NCBI GenBank assembly: GCA_014804005.1
Contig: JAAVAP010000014.1
Location: forward strand, 105,954-169,953
Origin: Treponema sp.
GTDB taxonomy: Bacteria; Spirochaetota; Spirochaetia; Treponematales; Treponemataceae
Length of the DNA: 64,000 nt
Direction: 5' to 3'
A program made the translations under genes and the position numbers. The notes beneath the pieces are model-generated. The model ran no database searches, was not told where the DNA came from, and was given only the letters and a program-made list of their open reading frames with translations. This document shows, piece by piece, positions 20,073-29,879 of this stretch (positions within the stretch are counted from its first letter, which is position 1; the number at the start of each line of letters is the position of its first letter).

Positions 20073-21170
20073 TTAATTGCTCCATTCGCCTTTTTCTATT
20101 TGAAAAATTTTCGTGGTGGAACGCTTGTATCGTTCGTAAGGTTCGCCAGGCAAAAAGGTGCAAAAAAGTTGTTCGTATTCTGGCAAAAGCGAAGTTATTC
20201 TTTGGCGTTTTTCGGGATCGAGTTCAAGCAAAACGTCGTCCATCAAAAGCACGGGTTTTTCTTTTATTGCTTGGCTGTAAAAAACCGCCTGGCTCACTCG
20301 AAGCAAAAGCGCGATAAGGCGGCGTTGTCCCATCGAAGCGATCGGAACGAAATTTTTTCCGTTGCGCAAAAATTGAATTTTGTCGCGATGAGGTCCGCTC
20401 AATGTCGTTCCCATCAAAAAATCTTTTTCGCGATTTTGTTTCAACAAATCAAGGATTTCGTTTTCGTTCGGAATGCGTTTGGAAAATCCTTCGCCGAATT
20501 CTTTCCACGAAGGTTCGTAAGAAATTGTAACGCCGTCGATTTCCGCAACTTGTTCATAAAGTCGCGTAAAAATTTCGTTGAATTTAAACAAAGCCAATTT
20601 TCGCTGCTTTTGAATTTCAAGTCCATTTTGCGCAAGCTGAACATCGTACATTTCAATCATCGAAGATTTTTTTTCTTTAATCAAAACGTTTCGATTTTTC
20701 AAAGCCTGCTTGTATCGCCGCGACAAATCAATGTAAAGAACATCGTACATTGAAAGGCTTTGGTCGAGAAAAAAACGGCGGTCGGCTGGTTGTCCTTCCA
20801 CGAATCTCAAATCGTCGTGGCAAAACAAAATGCAAGGCATCGTGTTTATGAGTTCTTTTCTGTCGCGGATTTGCTTTCCATTTTTTTCGATTCGCTTTTT
20901 TCCTTCGCCGAAAAAAATATTAACGCTGCGAATTCCGCCGGTTTCTTCCTGATAAAGCGAACGCACCGAAAATTCTTTTTCGCCGTTTTTCACGATTTCA
21001 GAATCGACATGCGTCCGAAAAGAATTTCCGTAGGCGCAATAATAAAGCGATTCCAAAATGTTGCTTTTTCCTTGACCGTTTTGTCCGACGAAAAAAATTT
21101 CTTTTGACGACAAATCAATTTTGTCGTTTTTTAAATTGCGAAAGTTGTAAAACGAAACTGAAAGAAACAC
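20073..21170 (-). CDS. recF: DNA replication/repair protein RecF
   Basis: FRNLKNDKIDLSSKEIFFVGQNGQGKSNILESLYYCAYGNSFR; SGPHRDKIQFLRNG; SMGQRRLIALLLRVSQA; PVLLMDDVLLELD. Confidence 0.95.
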   Translation of the reverse strand: MFLSVSFYNFRNLKNDKIDLSSKEIFFVGQNGQGKSNILESLYYCAYGNSFRTHVDSEIVKNGEKEFSVRSLYQEETGGIRSVNIFFGEGKKRIEKNGKQIRDRKELINTMPCILFCHDDLRFVEGQPADRRFFLDQSLSMYDVLYIDLSRRYKQALKNRNVLIKEKKSSMIEMYDVQLAQNGLEIQKQRKLALFKFNEIFTRLYEQVAEIDGVTISYEPSWKEFGEGFSKRIPNENEILDLLKQNREKDFLMGTTLSGPHRDKIQFLRNGKNFVPIASMGQRRLIALLLRVSQAVFYSQAIKEKPVLLMDDVLLELDPEKRQRITSLLPEYEQLFCTFLPGEPYERYKRSTTKIFQIEKGEWSN

Positions 21171-21314
21171 AATTAAAATCCGAATATAACTACTAGAATG
21201 TCGTTTTTGAATTCGACTTAAAATAAAATTGAAATTTTATCTGCCCGTGAAAATTTCAAACGATAAGACAATTATAATTGAAAACAGCATTTGCGTCAAT
21301 GCGATGTAATTCCG

Positions 21315-21391
21315 CTCGCGCGACTTGCGCCTTTTCCGTTCTTGCCTATCGAAAAATTTGCGTTAAAATGAATTATGCAAAATTACGCGCA
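21315..21391 (+). repeat. Left copy of a 77/78-bp direct repeat duplicating the queH promoter and first codons
   Basis: Aligned to 29802-29879 with one indel and only a few substitutions; includes ttttccgttcttgcctatcg-aaaaatttgcgttaaaatgaattatgcaaaattacgcgca. Confidence 0.9.
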
Positions 21392-21501
21392 CGATTTTTC
21401 TGCGAAATCGGCAAGATGTCTTGCAAAAACGCATTTCGCGCAAAAATCTTTTTTCCAAAAAACGGCTTGCAAATTCGCGAATTTCGGTTTATCATAAAAA
21501 T

Positions 21502-22290
21502 GTGGATATAAACTTTTACGGCGGCTTTTACAAAAAATGCGAGTCGGAGGGCTTTCGTATCAACATTCCCGAGGGAACGTTTGAATGGGTTCTTCTGCAT
21601 TTCTATCAGCCAATGGTGATTACGCTCGGAAAGCGTCGAATTGACACCCAAGCCAACGCCTGCATTTTGTACAAGCCGGGCACGCCGCAGGATTATTACG
21701 GCCGCTTCGGAAAATTTGAAATCGACTACATCAGATTCCGCACGCCTCCGCAGGACAGAAATTTTTACAGGGAGTTTAACTTGCCTGTGGACGAAGTTTT
21801 TTATGTGAAAGATTCCGACGTGATAAAAACCGAAATGCAAAATATCACTTGGCTTCTCACCGACAAAAGTTCGAATCATGATTACGAACTTACGAAGAAC
21901 GCAATCGGCTGTTTGAAAAAACTTCAGACGGCGAGAATTTTTCCCGATGAAAAAACGCAGCGAGAAAGTGAGTTGCTTTTTCGGTTGGAACAATTGCGTG
22001 ACGAAATCAGGCGCAATCCCGAAAAATGGACTGTGCATGCGATGAGCGAGAATTTCTTTTTGACGCGAAGCCACTTTTCGGTTTTGTACAAGGAAAGTTT
22101 CGGAGTTTCTCCCGCGCAGGATTTGAAATTCTTTTTGAACGAAAAGGCAATCGCCCTGCTTTTGACAAGCGAAAAGACGATTGCGCAGATTGCTGAAATC
22201 TTGAATTATAAGGAATGCGAAAATTTTATCCGCGCCTTCAAGAAAATGAACGACATTTCACCGCTTCAATTCAGGAAAACGCGGAATTAA
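21502..22290 (+). CDS. AraC-family transcriptional regulator
   Basis: C-terminal AraC HTH: FFLTRSHFSVLYKESFGVSPAQDLKFFLNEKAIALLLTSEKTIAQIAEILNYKECENFIRAFKKMNDISPLQFR; N-terminal start uncertain (ORF opens at 21421). Confidence 0.88.
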   Translation: MDINFYGGFYKKCESEGFRINIPEGTFEWVLLHFYQPMVITLGKRRIDTQANACILYKPGTPQDYYGRFGKFEIDYIRFRTPPQDRNFYREFNLPVDEVFYVKDSDVIKTEMQNITWLLTDKSSNHDYELTKNAIGCLKKLQTARIFPDEKTQRESELLFRLEQLRDEIRRNPEKWTVHAMSENFFLTRSHFSVLYKESFGVSPAQDLKFFLNEKAIALLLTSEKTIAQIAEILNYKECENFIRAFKKMNDISPLQFRKTRN

Positions 22291-22293
22291 AAT

Positions 22294-23346
22294 TTATGCC
22301 TTGTCTTTGTTTTTGCGCGAAAGCACGATGCTTTGAATCAGCAGGAACAAGCAAATCATAAACGCCACTGTGATGTTCGTCCACCACGCTTCGTCAAGTC
22401 CGAGCGACGAGACGATGTTCTTTATCGTGGCGAGCGAAAGCACTCCGAAGAAAGTTCCGGCGATGTTGCCGACACCGCCAGAGAGCATAGTGCCACCGAT
22501 AATCGAGGACGCGATGGCGTTCATTTCCGCGCCTGCCGCGTGCGATGGCGAACCTGATCCGACGTGCAAAAAGTAGACGAATCCGCCCACCGCCGCAAGC
22601 ATGCTGCAAATGAAATGCGCCAAAAATCTCGTGCGGCGCACGTTTATTCCGAGCATGTTCGCGCTTTGCGCGTTTCCGCCCACCGCGTAGAAATTCCGCC
22701 CGAGCTTCGTTTTTCGCAGGACGAAGAAAAGCAGGACGACTACGAGAATCGCGACGATAGCTCCGATTTCAACGTAAGCCGGAATCCATTTTCCAAGCTT
22801 GTTCGTCGAGCCTACGCCCGGAACATAAATCCTTGTTTCCACGAGCTTTACGAAGGCTTCGTTTTGGACGTTGAACTGCGTGGAATTGACGATGGTCGTC
22901 ATTCCTTTCGCGAAGAACATTCCCGCGAGCGTTACGATGAAAGGCTGAATGTCGAGAAACGCCACCAAATATCCTTGCACGAGTCCGAACGCCGCGCCAA
23001 TCAAAAGCGCGATTGCGATCGCGCCGCCAACGTTTCCGCCCTTGAAGTCAAGGTGAACCGCGCAGCACATGCAAACCAAAGCCGTCATCGTTCCCACGGA
23101 AATATCGATTCCGCCGGTAATCATCACGAGGCTCAATCCGCACGAAAGGATTATCAGCGATGCGTTTTCGTTGAGCATATTGAAAAATGTCTGAGGCTTG
23201 CGGAATCCCGCGCCCAAGAAAATTATCGAGCACAGATACATCACCGCGAAAACCACAACCGTAATCAAAAGCAGCAAATTCGTGTCCGAAAGCGGCTTCT
23301 TTTTCGCAAGTCCTTCGTTCAATTTTACGTTTGTCGAATTTTCCAT
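22294..23346 (-). CDS. Sugar ABC transporter permease (RbsC/YjfF-like)
   Basis: LSLVMITGGIDISVGTMTALVCM; LGRNFYAVGGNAQSANMLGINVRRTRFLAHFICSMLAAVGGFVYFLHVGSGSPSHAAGAEMNAIASSIIGGTMLSGGVGNIAGTFFG. Confidence 0.9.
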   Translation of the reverse strand: MENSTNVKLNEGLAKKKPLSDTNLLLLITVVVFAVMYLCSIIFLGAGFRKPQTFFNMLNENASLIILSCGLSLVMITGGIDISVGTMTALVCMCCAVHLDFKGGNVGGAIAIALLIGAAFGLVQGYLVAFLDIQPFIVTLAGMFFAKGMTTIVNSTQFNVQNEAFVKLVETRIYVPGVGSTNKLGKWIPAYVEIGAIVAILVVVLLFFVLRKTKLGRNFYAVGGNAQSANMLGINVRRTRFLAHFICSMLAAVGGFVYFLHVGSGSPSHAAGAEMNAIASSIIGGTMLSGGVGNIAGTFFGVLSLATIKNIVSSLGLDEAWWTNITVAFMICLFLLIQSIVLSRKNKDKA

Positions 23347-24441
23347 TTAGTTGCCTCCTTGCGCTGCCGCCGCGAGTTTTTTCGCGCCGATTTTTTTGGA
23401 AAGCGCGGCCATTTTTTCGCGGAAAACCGGCGCGCTGATTATTACAAGCACGATTACGACGACCGCCTTGTATGCCGGAAGCGCGGTGGAAGCCACGTTG
23501 AATTTGAAAAGCGTCGTCGTCAAGAATTGAATCACATACGCGCCCAAAATCGAAGCCCAAATGTTGAACTTTCCGCCGCTCAATGCGTTTCCGCCCAAAG
23601 CGACCGCCAAAATCGCGTCCATTTCAATGTCCTTTGCGATGACCGAATAATTTATCGATGAAATCCGGCTCACCTTGATGAATCCTGCCACCGCCACGCA
23701 AAGTCCCATAAAAACGTATGTCACGAATTTTATGAATTGCGGATCGATTCCGTTCAAACGCGATGACGATGCGTTGATTCCGACCGACTGCGCGTAAAGT
23801 CCGAGCGTCGTGAATTTCAAAATCAAAATTGTTATTGCAATGCAGATTATCGCGATGAAAATCGGCGTTGGAATCGGAATTCCCGGAATGTAATTTCCGA
23901 AGTACGCGAAACGCGGCTCGCTCACGATTGGAAGCGCGTTGTTGTTTATCCATGCGGCGATTGAGCGTCCCGCCGTAAACAGAATGAGCGTTGCGACCAT
24001 CGGCTGAATCTTGAAGTAAGCCACGAGCATTCCGTTGAACGCGCCGAAAAGCATTGACACGATGCACGCGATCAAAAACGCCACGATTATCGGAGCCTGC
24101 AAAGTTTCGGGCCGCGCCTCAGTTCCGCAAAGCACGCGCAGCACGACGCTTCCCGCAATCGCGATCACAGCTCCCACGGAAATGTCCTGTCCGCCCGAAG
24201 CCGCCGTCACGAGCGTCATTCCCAAGGCGAGAATCGCTAGTTCCGAAGCGTTGTCCAAAATCGTGATCAAGTAGCCCGAAAGCACGGGATTTCCGTCGCT
24301 GTTCTGGCCAATCGTGATTTTGAAGAACGAAGGATCGGCAATCAAATTGAAGATTACCAAAATCAAAAGGGCCGCAAGCGGAATGAAAATCTGCTTTTTG
24401 AAAAGGCCCATGACAATTTCCTTTGGATTTTTGGAATTCAT
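23347..24441 (-). CDS. Sugar ABC transporter permease (RbsC/YtfT-like)
   Basis: LALGMTLVTAASGGQDISVGAVIAIAGSV; AVALGGNALSGGKFNIWASILGAY; ATGA overlap with the upstream ATPase gene. Confidence 0.9.
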   Translation of the reverse strand: MNSKNPKEIVMGLFKKQIFIPLAALLILVIFNLIADPSFFKITIGQNSDGNPVLSGYLITILDNASELAILALGMTLVTAASGGQDISVGAVIAIAGSVVLRVLCGTEARPETLQAPIIVAFLIACIVSMLFGAFNGMLVAYFKIQPMVATLILFTAGRSIAAWINNNALPIVSEPRFAYFGNYIPGIPIPTPIFIAIICIAITILILKFTTLGLYAQSVGINASSSRLNGIDPQFIKFVTYVFMGLCVAVAGFIKVSRISSINYSVIAKDIEMDAILAVALGGNALSGGKFNIWASILGAYVIQFLTTTLFKFNVASTALPAYKAVVVIVLVIISAPVFREKMAALSKKIGAKKLAAAAQGGN

Positions 24442-25949
24442 TTTTCTCCTCCCGCGATTGTCGCCATAATTTTAGATTGCGTCAAATCTTCGCCTTTGAG
24501 TTCGCCCACTTGCTTCAAGTCGCGCATGACGACGAGGCGAGAACAAGTGCGCAGCATTTCGTCGATTTCGGAAGAAATGAAGGTGACGCTTTTTCCTTCC
24601 TTCGCAAGCTTGAGCACGAGTTCCTGAATTTCGGTTTTCGTGCCGATGTCGATTCCGCGCGTCGGCTCGTCCAAAATCAAATATTGCGGATCGGAAAGAA
24701 GCGCGCGCGCCAAAAGGACTTTCTGCTGGTTTCCGCCCGAAAGCGATTTTATTGGCGTGTCCGCGCTCGCGGTTTTTATTTCCAAAAGCTTGATGTATTC
24801 TTCGGCGAACGCCTGCGCCTTCGCGTATGAAATCGGCTTGAAAAATCCTTTCAAAACTTGCAAGGCCAAAATTATGTTGTCGCGGACAGAAAGGTCGCCC
24901 ACAATTCCGTCGTGCTTTCTGTCTTCGGGAAGATAGCTGATTCCTTTTTTCATCGCGTCGATTGGGCGGGAAATTTTCGCGTTCTTTCCGTTCACTTTGA
25001 CTTTTCCGCCGAAAACTTTGTCCGCGCCGTAAATCGCGCGAACGCTTTCGCTTCGTCCCGAGCCCAAAAGTCCAGTGAATCCGTTCACTTCGCCCTTGTA
25101 AATCGAGAAGTCGAACGGCTTCACGCCGGACGCGGCGCAAAGAGATTCCGCTTGGTAAACCGGAACTTCGCCCGGCGCGCAGGAAAACGACTCGGGCTTT
25201 TTCACCGTGGAAAGTCCGTCCAAAGCCTTGCCGAGCATTTTCGAGACAAGCTCGACTTTCGGCAAATCCTTGATTTCGTATTCGCCCACCAATTTTCCGT
25301 CGCGCAAAACCGTGATTCTGTCACAGACTTCGTAGACTTGTTCCAAAAAGTGCGTCACGAAAATTATTCCGACTCCTTTCGCCTTTAGCCCGAGCATCAG
25401 TTTGAAAAGCTTCGCCACTTCGTTGTCGTCAAGCGAGGATGTCGGCTCGTCAAGAATGAGGATTTTGCATTCCATATCGACGGCGCGAGCGATGGCGACC
25501 ATTTGCTGAATCGCGATGGAGCAGCTCGAAAGTTGCGCCGTCGGCTCGACCGGGATTTGCAGTTCGTTCAAAATTTTCGCGGCATCCGCGTTCATTTTTT
25601 TCCAATCCACGAACGCGCCTTTCGTGCGGCCGATGTACATATTTTCCGCCACGGTCAAATTGTTGCAAAGCGTTATTTCCTGATAGACCGTGCTGATTCC
25701 AACTTTTTGCGCGTCTTCGGGCGAGCGGATGTTCACGGCGTTTTCAAAGCCCTTCACAAAAACCGTGCCTTCGTCTTTCGGATGAACGCCCGTCAAAACT
25801 TTTATAAGCGTGGATTTTCCAGCTCCGTTTTCGCCCATGAGCGCGTGAATTTCGCCCTGCCTCAAAGTAAAGTCAACATTTTGAAGCGCCTTCACTCCTG
25901 GAAAACTTTTGAAAATTCCGCGCATTTCCAAAACGGAATTGTCCTGCAT
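24438..25949 (-). CDS. Sugar ABC transporter ATP-binding protein, duplicated ABC domains (YtfR-like)
   Basis: ALMGENGAGKSTLIKVLTGV; LILDEPTSSLDDNEVAKLF; SLSGGNQQKVLLARALLSDPQYLILDEPTRGIDIGTKTEI. Confidence 0.93.
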   Translation of the reverse strand: MQDNSVLEMRGIFKSFPGVKALQNVDFTLRQGEIHALMGENGAGKSTLIKVLTGVHPKDEGTVFVKGFENAVNIRSPEDAQKVGISTVYQEITLCNNLTVAENMYIGRTKGAFVDWKKMNADAAKILNELQIPVEPTAQLSSCSIAIQQMVAIARAVDMECKILILDEPTSSLDDNEVAKLFKLMLGLKAKGVGIIFVTHFLEQVYEVCDRITVLRDGKLVGEYEIKDLPKVELVSKMLGKALDGLSTVKKPESFSCAPGEVPVYQAESLCAASGVKPFDFSIYKGEVNGFTGLLGSGRSESVRAIYGADKVFGGKVKVNGKNAKISRPIDAMKKGISYLPEDRKHDGIVGDLSVRDNIILALQVLKGFFKPISYAKAQAFAEEYIKLLEIKTASADTPIKSLSGGNQQKVLLARALLSDPQYLILDEPTRGIDIGTKTEIQELVLKLAKEGKSVTFISSEIDEMLRTCSRLVVMRDLKQVGELKGEDLTQSKIMATIAGGEK

Positions 25950-26061
25950 ATTCCCTCCATAATCGAAAATCGAATATTAAAATCCAAGAGCGATTTTGGA
26001 CAGAAACTTCGTTGCCGGCACAAAACCGCGATTGGCAGTTTTAGATTTTTTGCAAAAAAAT

Positions 26062-26105
26062 AAGGCGGGAACGGAATTCCAAAAAAAATTCCGAAATCCC
26101 GCCTT
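26062..26105 (-). terminator. Hairpin between the binding-protein gene and the ATPase gene (probable attenuator or stabiliser)
   Basis: aaGGCGGGAacGGAATTccaaaaaaaAATTCCgaaaTCCCGCCtt. Confidence 0.7.
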
Positions 26106-26121
26106 CAAATTTCAAGAAAAA

Positions 26122-27069
26122 TTAGATGCCGTATTGGTCAACATCTTTTTTCGTGATTGTTTTCGCGTCGAAGCCTTTTTCCTGCATGATGACAGTTTTC
26201 TGCGCGGGCTTCTTTCCGTTTTCCAAATCCTGGATGATTGTGTTGATGTACGCGGCTTGGAACGGATTGCACTGGCCGTCGTAGTTCCAGCGTTTCGCCA
26301 AAAGCTCTTCCAACGCCCATTTGTTGCAGTCAAATCCCATCACGACAACATCTTTGCCAACTCCGTGCGAAATGTTCGCCTTGTCCAAAGCGGCCACCGC
26401 GCCTTTCGCCATGTCGTCGTTTTCGGCGTAAATCACGTTGAATTTTTTGCCAGAGTCGATGACAGACTGAACAATCTGCTGGGCGGTTTCCGCGTTCCAT
26501 TCGGCGGTCTGCTGAGTGATCAAATTCCAGTTTGAATCGGCCTTGACTTTCGCATCCAACGCGCCCGTGCGGCCGATTTGAGCGGCAGAGCCCATGACTC
26601 CCTGAATGTGGACGACATTGTATGTGCCCAAATTCTGAGAAGCGAGCCAATCAACGGCTGTCTTTCCTTCCTGCGCCATGTCGGAAACGATCGAAGCCTC
26701 GTAAAGGCTCGGATCCGCGTCAATCGTGCGGTCGAACAAAATCACGCGAACGCCGGCATCCTGCGCGTCCTTGAGAACGTTCGTCCAGCCAGAAGTTCCG
26801 GCGGCAGAAATCAAAAGGTAGTCCACTTCGTCCTGAATGAATTTGCGCGCGGCGGCAATCTGCTCGTCGTTCTTGAGGCTGTACGCGAAAGAAGCGGCAT
26901 ATCCGTTTTTCTTCGTGAATGTGGCCTTCATGTCGCGGTCGTTCGCCGTGCGGTAGCCGGATTCGTTGGGATCATTGTTGATGATTCCAACTTTGATTGT
27001 TTTTGGCTTTGCCGCGAACACGCTGGCGGCGAGCACCAAAGCCATTGAGAATAATGCAACCTTTTTCAT
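26122..27069 (-). CDS. Periplasmic sugar-binding protein (YtfQ-like)
   Basis: KTIKVGIINNDPNESGYRTANDRDMKATF...; SD GGAGG 5 nt before ATG at 27069. Confidence 0.88.
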   Translation of the reverse strand: MKKVALFSMALVLAASVFAAKPKTIKVGIINNDPNESGYRTANDRDMKATFTKKNGYAASFAYSLKNDEQIAAARKFIQDEVDYLLISAAGTSGWTNVLKDAQDAGVRVILFDRTIDADPSLYEASIVSDMAQEGKTAVDWLASQNLGTYNVVHIQGVMGSAAQIGRTGALDAKVKADSNWNLITQQTAEWNAETAQQIVQSVIDSGKKFNVIYAENDDMAKGAVAALDKANISHGVGKDVVVMGFDCNKWALEELLAKRWNYDGQCNPFQAAYINTIIQDLENGKKPAQKTVIMQEKGFDAKTITKKDVDQYGI

Positions 27070-27281
27070 AATTTCCTCCATAGGTTGAAAACGTTTTGTG
27101 AATATTTTTCATCCACAACTAATATTTTAAGGGTGTTTCGCAAAAATTGATATAGTCATTTTGTTCCCAATATTGCAAAAATACTATCATTATGTTCTAT
27201 CTTCTAACATAATGCATAAATTCGCGGAATTTTGAAAATTTTTCACTTGCGTTTTCAAAAAAATATTGTATCATTTTAATT

Positions 27282-28889
27282 ATGGAAAACAGCAAAATCA
27301 CGCAAGAAATTTCGGAAGGAAAAGCAGTTTTGGGAATCGAGCTAGGCTCGACAAGGATAAAGGCCGTCCTCATCGATTCGGAAATGAATCCGGTGGCTTC
27401 GGGCGATTTCAGTTGGGAAAGCGTCCTTTCCGACGGAATTTGGACTTACTCTATGGAAGAAATCCATTCGGGCGTAAAGGCGGCGTATTCCGCGCTCAAA
27501 AAGGACGTGGCCGAGAAATTCGGCGTAAAGTTTTCCCGGCTCAAGGCGATGGGAATCAGCGCGATGATGCACGGATATTTGGCGTTCGACAAAAGCGGAC
27601 GGCTTTTGGTTCCGTTCCGCACTTGGCGAAACACGATCACGGCGCAGGCTTCAAAGGAGCTCACGGATTTGTTCAATTTTCCGATTCCCGAGCGATGGAG
27701 CATCGCGCATTTTTATCAGGCGATTTTGAATGGCGAAGAGCATGTCGCGCAAGTCGATTATTTTACGACGCTCGCGGGCTACATTCATCAGATTCTTTGC
27801 GGGGAAAAAGTGCTCGGCGTGGGCGACGCGAGCGGAATGTTTCCCGTGGATATGGACGCATGTTCTTACGACAAAAAAATGCTCGACCTTTTCAACGCGA
27901 ACAAAAAGGTGAAGGCCGCGATTTCGCGCCCGCTGGAAAGTCTTTTGCCGAAAGTTTTGCCGGCGGGAAAATCGGGCGGAAATCTTACGAAAGAAGGCGC
28001 GATTTGGCTCGATCCAGAAGGCGACCTTGAGCCAGGAATTTTGATTGCGCCTCCCGAAGGCGATGCCGGAACTGGAATGGCGGCAACGAACGCCGTTTCT
28101 CCGCGAACTGGAAACATAAGCTCAGGCACTTCGGTTTTCGCGATGGTGGTTTTGGAAAAGCCGCTTTATAAAGCTTATCCCGGCGTAATCGACATCGTTG
28201 CCACTCCCGACGGAAAACCCACGGCGATGGTTCACGTGAACACTTGCACGGCTGAATACAACAAATGGGTTTCGATTTTCGGCGAGGCTGCAAAAATTCT
28301 CGGCGCACAATTCGGAACAGGTCAGCTTTACGACAGCATTTTGGGATGCGCAAAGGACGGCGAAAAAGATTGCGGCGGCGTTTATTCGCTCGGATACATT
28401 TCGGGCGAAAGCGTCACGGGTTTTTCCGAAGGGCGGCCGCTCGTCGTGCGCTCGCAGGATTGCAATTTTACTTTGCAGAATTTCATCCGAAGTCAAATTT
28501 ATTCTGCCGTGGCGACTCTTCGCATCGGAATGGACGTGCTTTTTGAAGGCGAAAAAGTTCAAATCGATTCGCTCACAGGGCACGGCGGATTTTTCAAGAC
28601 GGAAGGCGTGGGGCTTGAAGTGATGGCGGCCGCGACGCACACTCCGATTTCCGCGATGGAGACGGCGGGCGAGGGCGGTCCTTGGGGAATGGCTTTGCTC
28701 GCCTCGTATTCTGCGGACACGAAATCGAAGAGCCTTGGCGAATGGCTTTCGAGCGAAGTTTTTTCTTCCGCTAAAATCCGCACGGTTCGCCCCGATTCTG
28801 CGGACGAAGAAGGCTTTAACAAATGGCTTTGCGGCTACAAGGAAACTCTCAAGGTTGAACGCGCCGCAGTCGAGAATTTGAAATTCTAG
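27282..28889 (+). CDS. FGGY-family carbohydrate kinase (possible pentulokinase)
   Basis: GIELGSTRIKAVLID; GISAMMHGYLAFD; GNISSGTSVFAMVVLE; LTGHGGFFKTEGVGLEVMAAATHTPI. Confidence 0.88.
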   Translation: MENSKITQEISEGKAVLGIELGSTRIKAVLIDSEMNPVASGDFSWESVLSDGIWTYSMEEIHSGVKAAYSALKKDVAEKFGVKFSRLKAMGISAMMHGYLAFDKSGRLLVPFRTWRNTITAQASKELTDLFNFPIPERWSIAHFYQAILNGEEHVAQVDYFTTLAGYIHQILCGEKVLGVGDASGMFPVDMDACSYDKKMLDLFNANKKVKAAISRPLESLLPKVLPAGKSGGNLTKEGAIWLDPEGDLEPGILIAPPEGDAGTGMAATNAVSPRTGNISSGTSVFAMVVLEKPLYKAYPGVIDIVATPDGKPTAMVHVNTCTAEYNKWVSIFGEAAKILGAQFGTGQLYDSILGCAKDGEKDCGGVYSLGYISGESVTGFSEGRPLVVRSQDCNFTLQNFIRSQIYSAVATLRIGMDVLFEGEKVQIDSLTGHGGFFKTEGVGLEVMAAATHTPISAMETAGEGGPWGMALLASYSADTKSKSLGEWLSSEVFSSAKIRTVRPDSADEEGFNKWLCGYKETLKVERAAVENLKF

Positions 28890-28954
28890 ATTTTTTGAAA
28901 AAAACGCGCCGCAAAACATCGCGGCGTTTTGAAAATTTTTTAGGAGAAAGTGCT

Positions 28955-29671
28955 ATGTCAAAATATTCCGAATTGAAGCAGCAGGCTTACGAAGCGAACA
29001 TGCAAATTCCGGCTCAGCATCTCGCGCTTTACACTTGGGGCAACGTGAGCGCATTCGACAAGGACGCGGCGGTTTTCGCGATCAAGCCGAGTGGCGTTCC
29101 TTATCCCGAACTTTCTGCCGAAAGCATGGTCATTGTCGATGTGGAAGGAAATATTGTGGAAGGAAAATTGCGCCCTTCAAGCGACACGCCGACTCACGCC
29201 GTCTTGTACAAGGAATTCGCGCTTTGCGACGGCGCAAAAATCGGCGGAATAATCCACACGCATTCGACCTTCGCCGTGAGCTGGGCGCAGGCTGTCCGCG
29301 AAATTCCGCTTTTCGGAACGACGCATGCCGACCACATTCAGACGGCCGTTCCGTGCACTCCGTATCTTTCCCGCGAAGCCGTCCAAAACGACTACGAAAA
29401 GGAAACTGGAAATCTGATTGTGAGCCATTTCCGCGAGCGCAAGCTCAATCCCGAAGAAGTGACGATGGTTTTGGTGGGCGGACACGGACCTTTCGCGTGG
29501 GGCGGCACTGCCGAAAAATCAGTCTACAACGCCGCTGTGCTTGAAGAAGTGGCGCACATGGCGATGAACACTTTGCAAATCCGCGCGGATCAAAAGCCGC
29601 TCCCGGACTACATCATCGAAAAGCACTATTCGCGCAAGCACGGCCCGAACGCATATTACGGACAAAAATAA
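28955..29671 (+). CDS. araD: L-ribulose-5-phosphate 4-epimerase-like class II aldolase
   Basis: HLALYTWGNVSAFDKD; IKPSGVPYPELSAESMVIVDVEGN; GGIIHTHSTFAVSWAQA; SD AGGAG before ATG 28955. Confidence 0.9.
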   Translation: MSKYSELKQQAYEANMQIPAQHLALYTWGNVSAFDKDAAVFAIKPSGVPYPELSAESMVIVDVEGNIVEGKLRPSSDTPTHAVLYKEFALCDGAKIGGIIHTHSTFAVSWAQAVREIPLFGTTHADHIQTAVPCTPYLSREAVQNDYEKETGNLIVSHFRERKLNPEEVTMVLVGGHGPFAWGGTAEKSVYNAAVLEEVAHMAMNTLQIRADQKPLPDYIIEKHYSRKHGPNAYYGQK

Positions 29672-29801
29672 TTCGTTGGCGTCAAGATTTGAAATCATCG
29701 TCCGATTTTCGCGCCATCCAAAGCAAAGCGTTCCGCACTTTTTATTCTTGCGCATACGTCGCTTCGCGCGTTTGCATAGACGGAAATTATTTTACTAGTC
29801 A

Positions 29802-29879
29802 CTCGCGCAACTTGTGCATTTTCCGTTCTTGCCTATCGCAAAAATTTGCGTTAAAATGAATTATGCAAAATTACGCGCA
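29802..29879 (+). repeat. Right copy of the 77/78-bp direct repeat (native queH promoter and 5' end)
   Basis: See 21315-21391. Confidence 0.9.
29829..29857 (+). promoter_or_regulatory. Promoter TTGCCT-17-TAAAAT, 5 nt upstream of the queH ATG
   Basis: ttgcct atcgcaaaaatttgcgt taaaat gaatt ATG. Confidence 0.65.

Noticed and set aside
27266-28030. 254-aa plus-strand ORF overlapping the FGGY kinase in another frame
   Set aside because: Arg/Gly-rich out-of-frame translation of a clear kinase gene.
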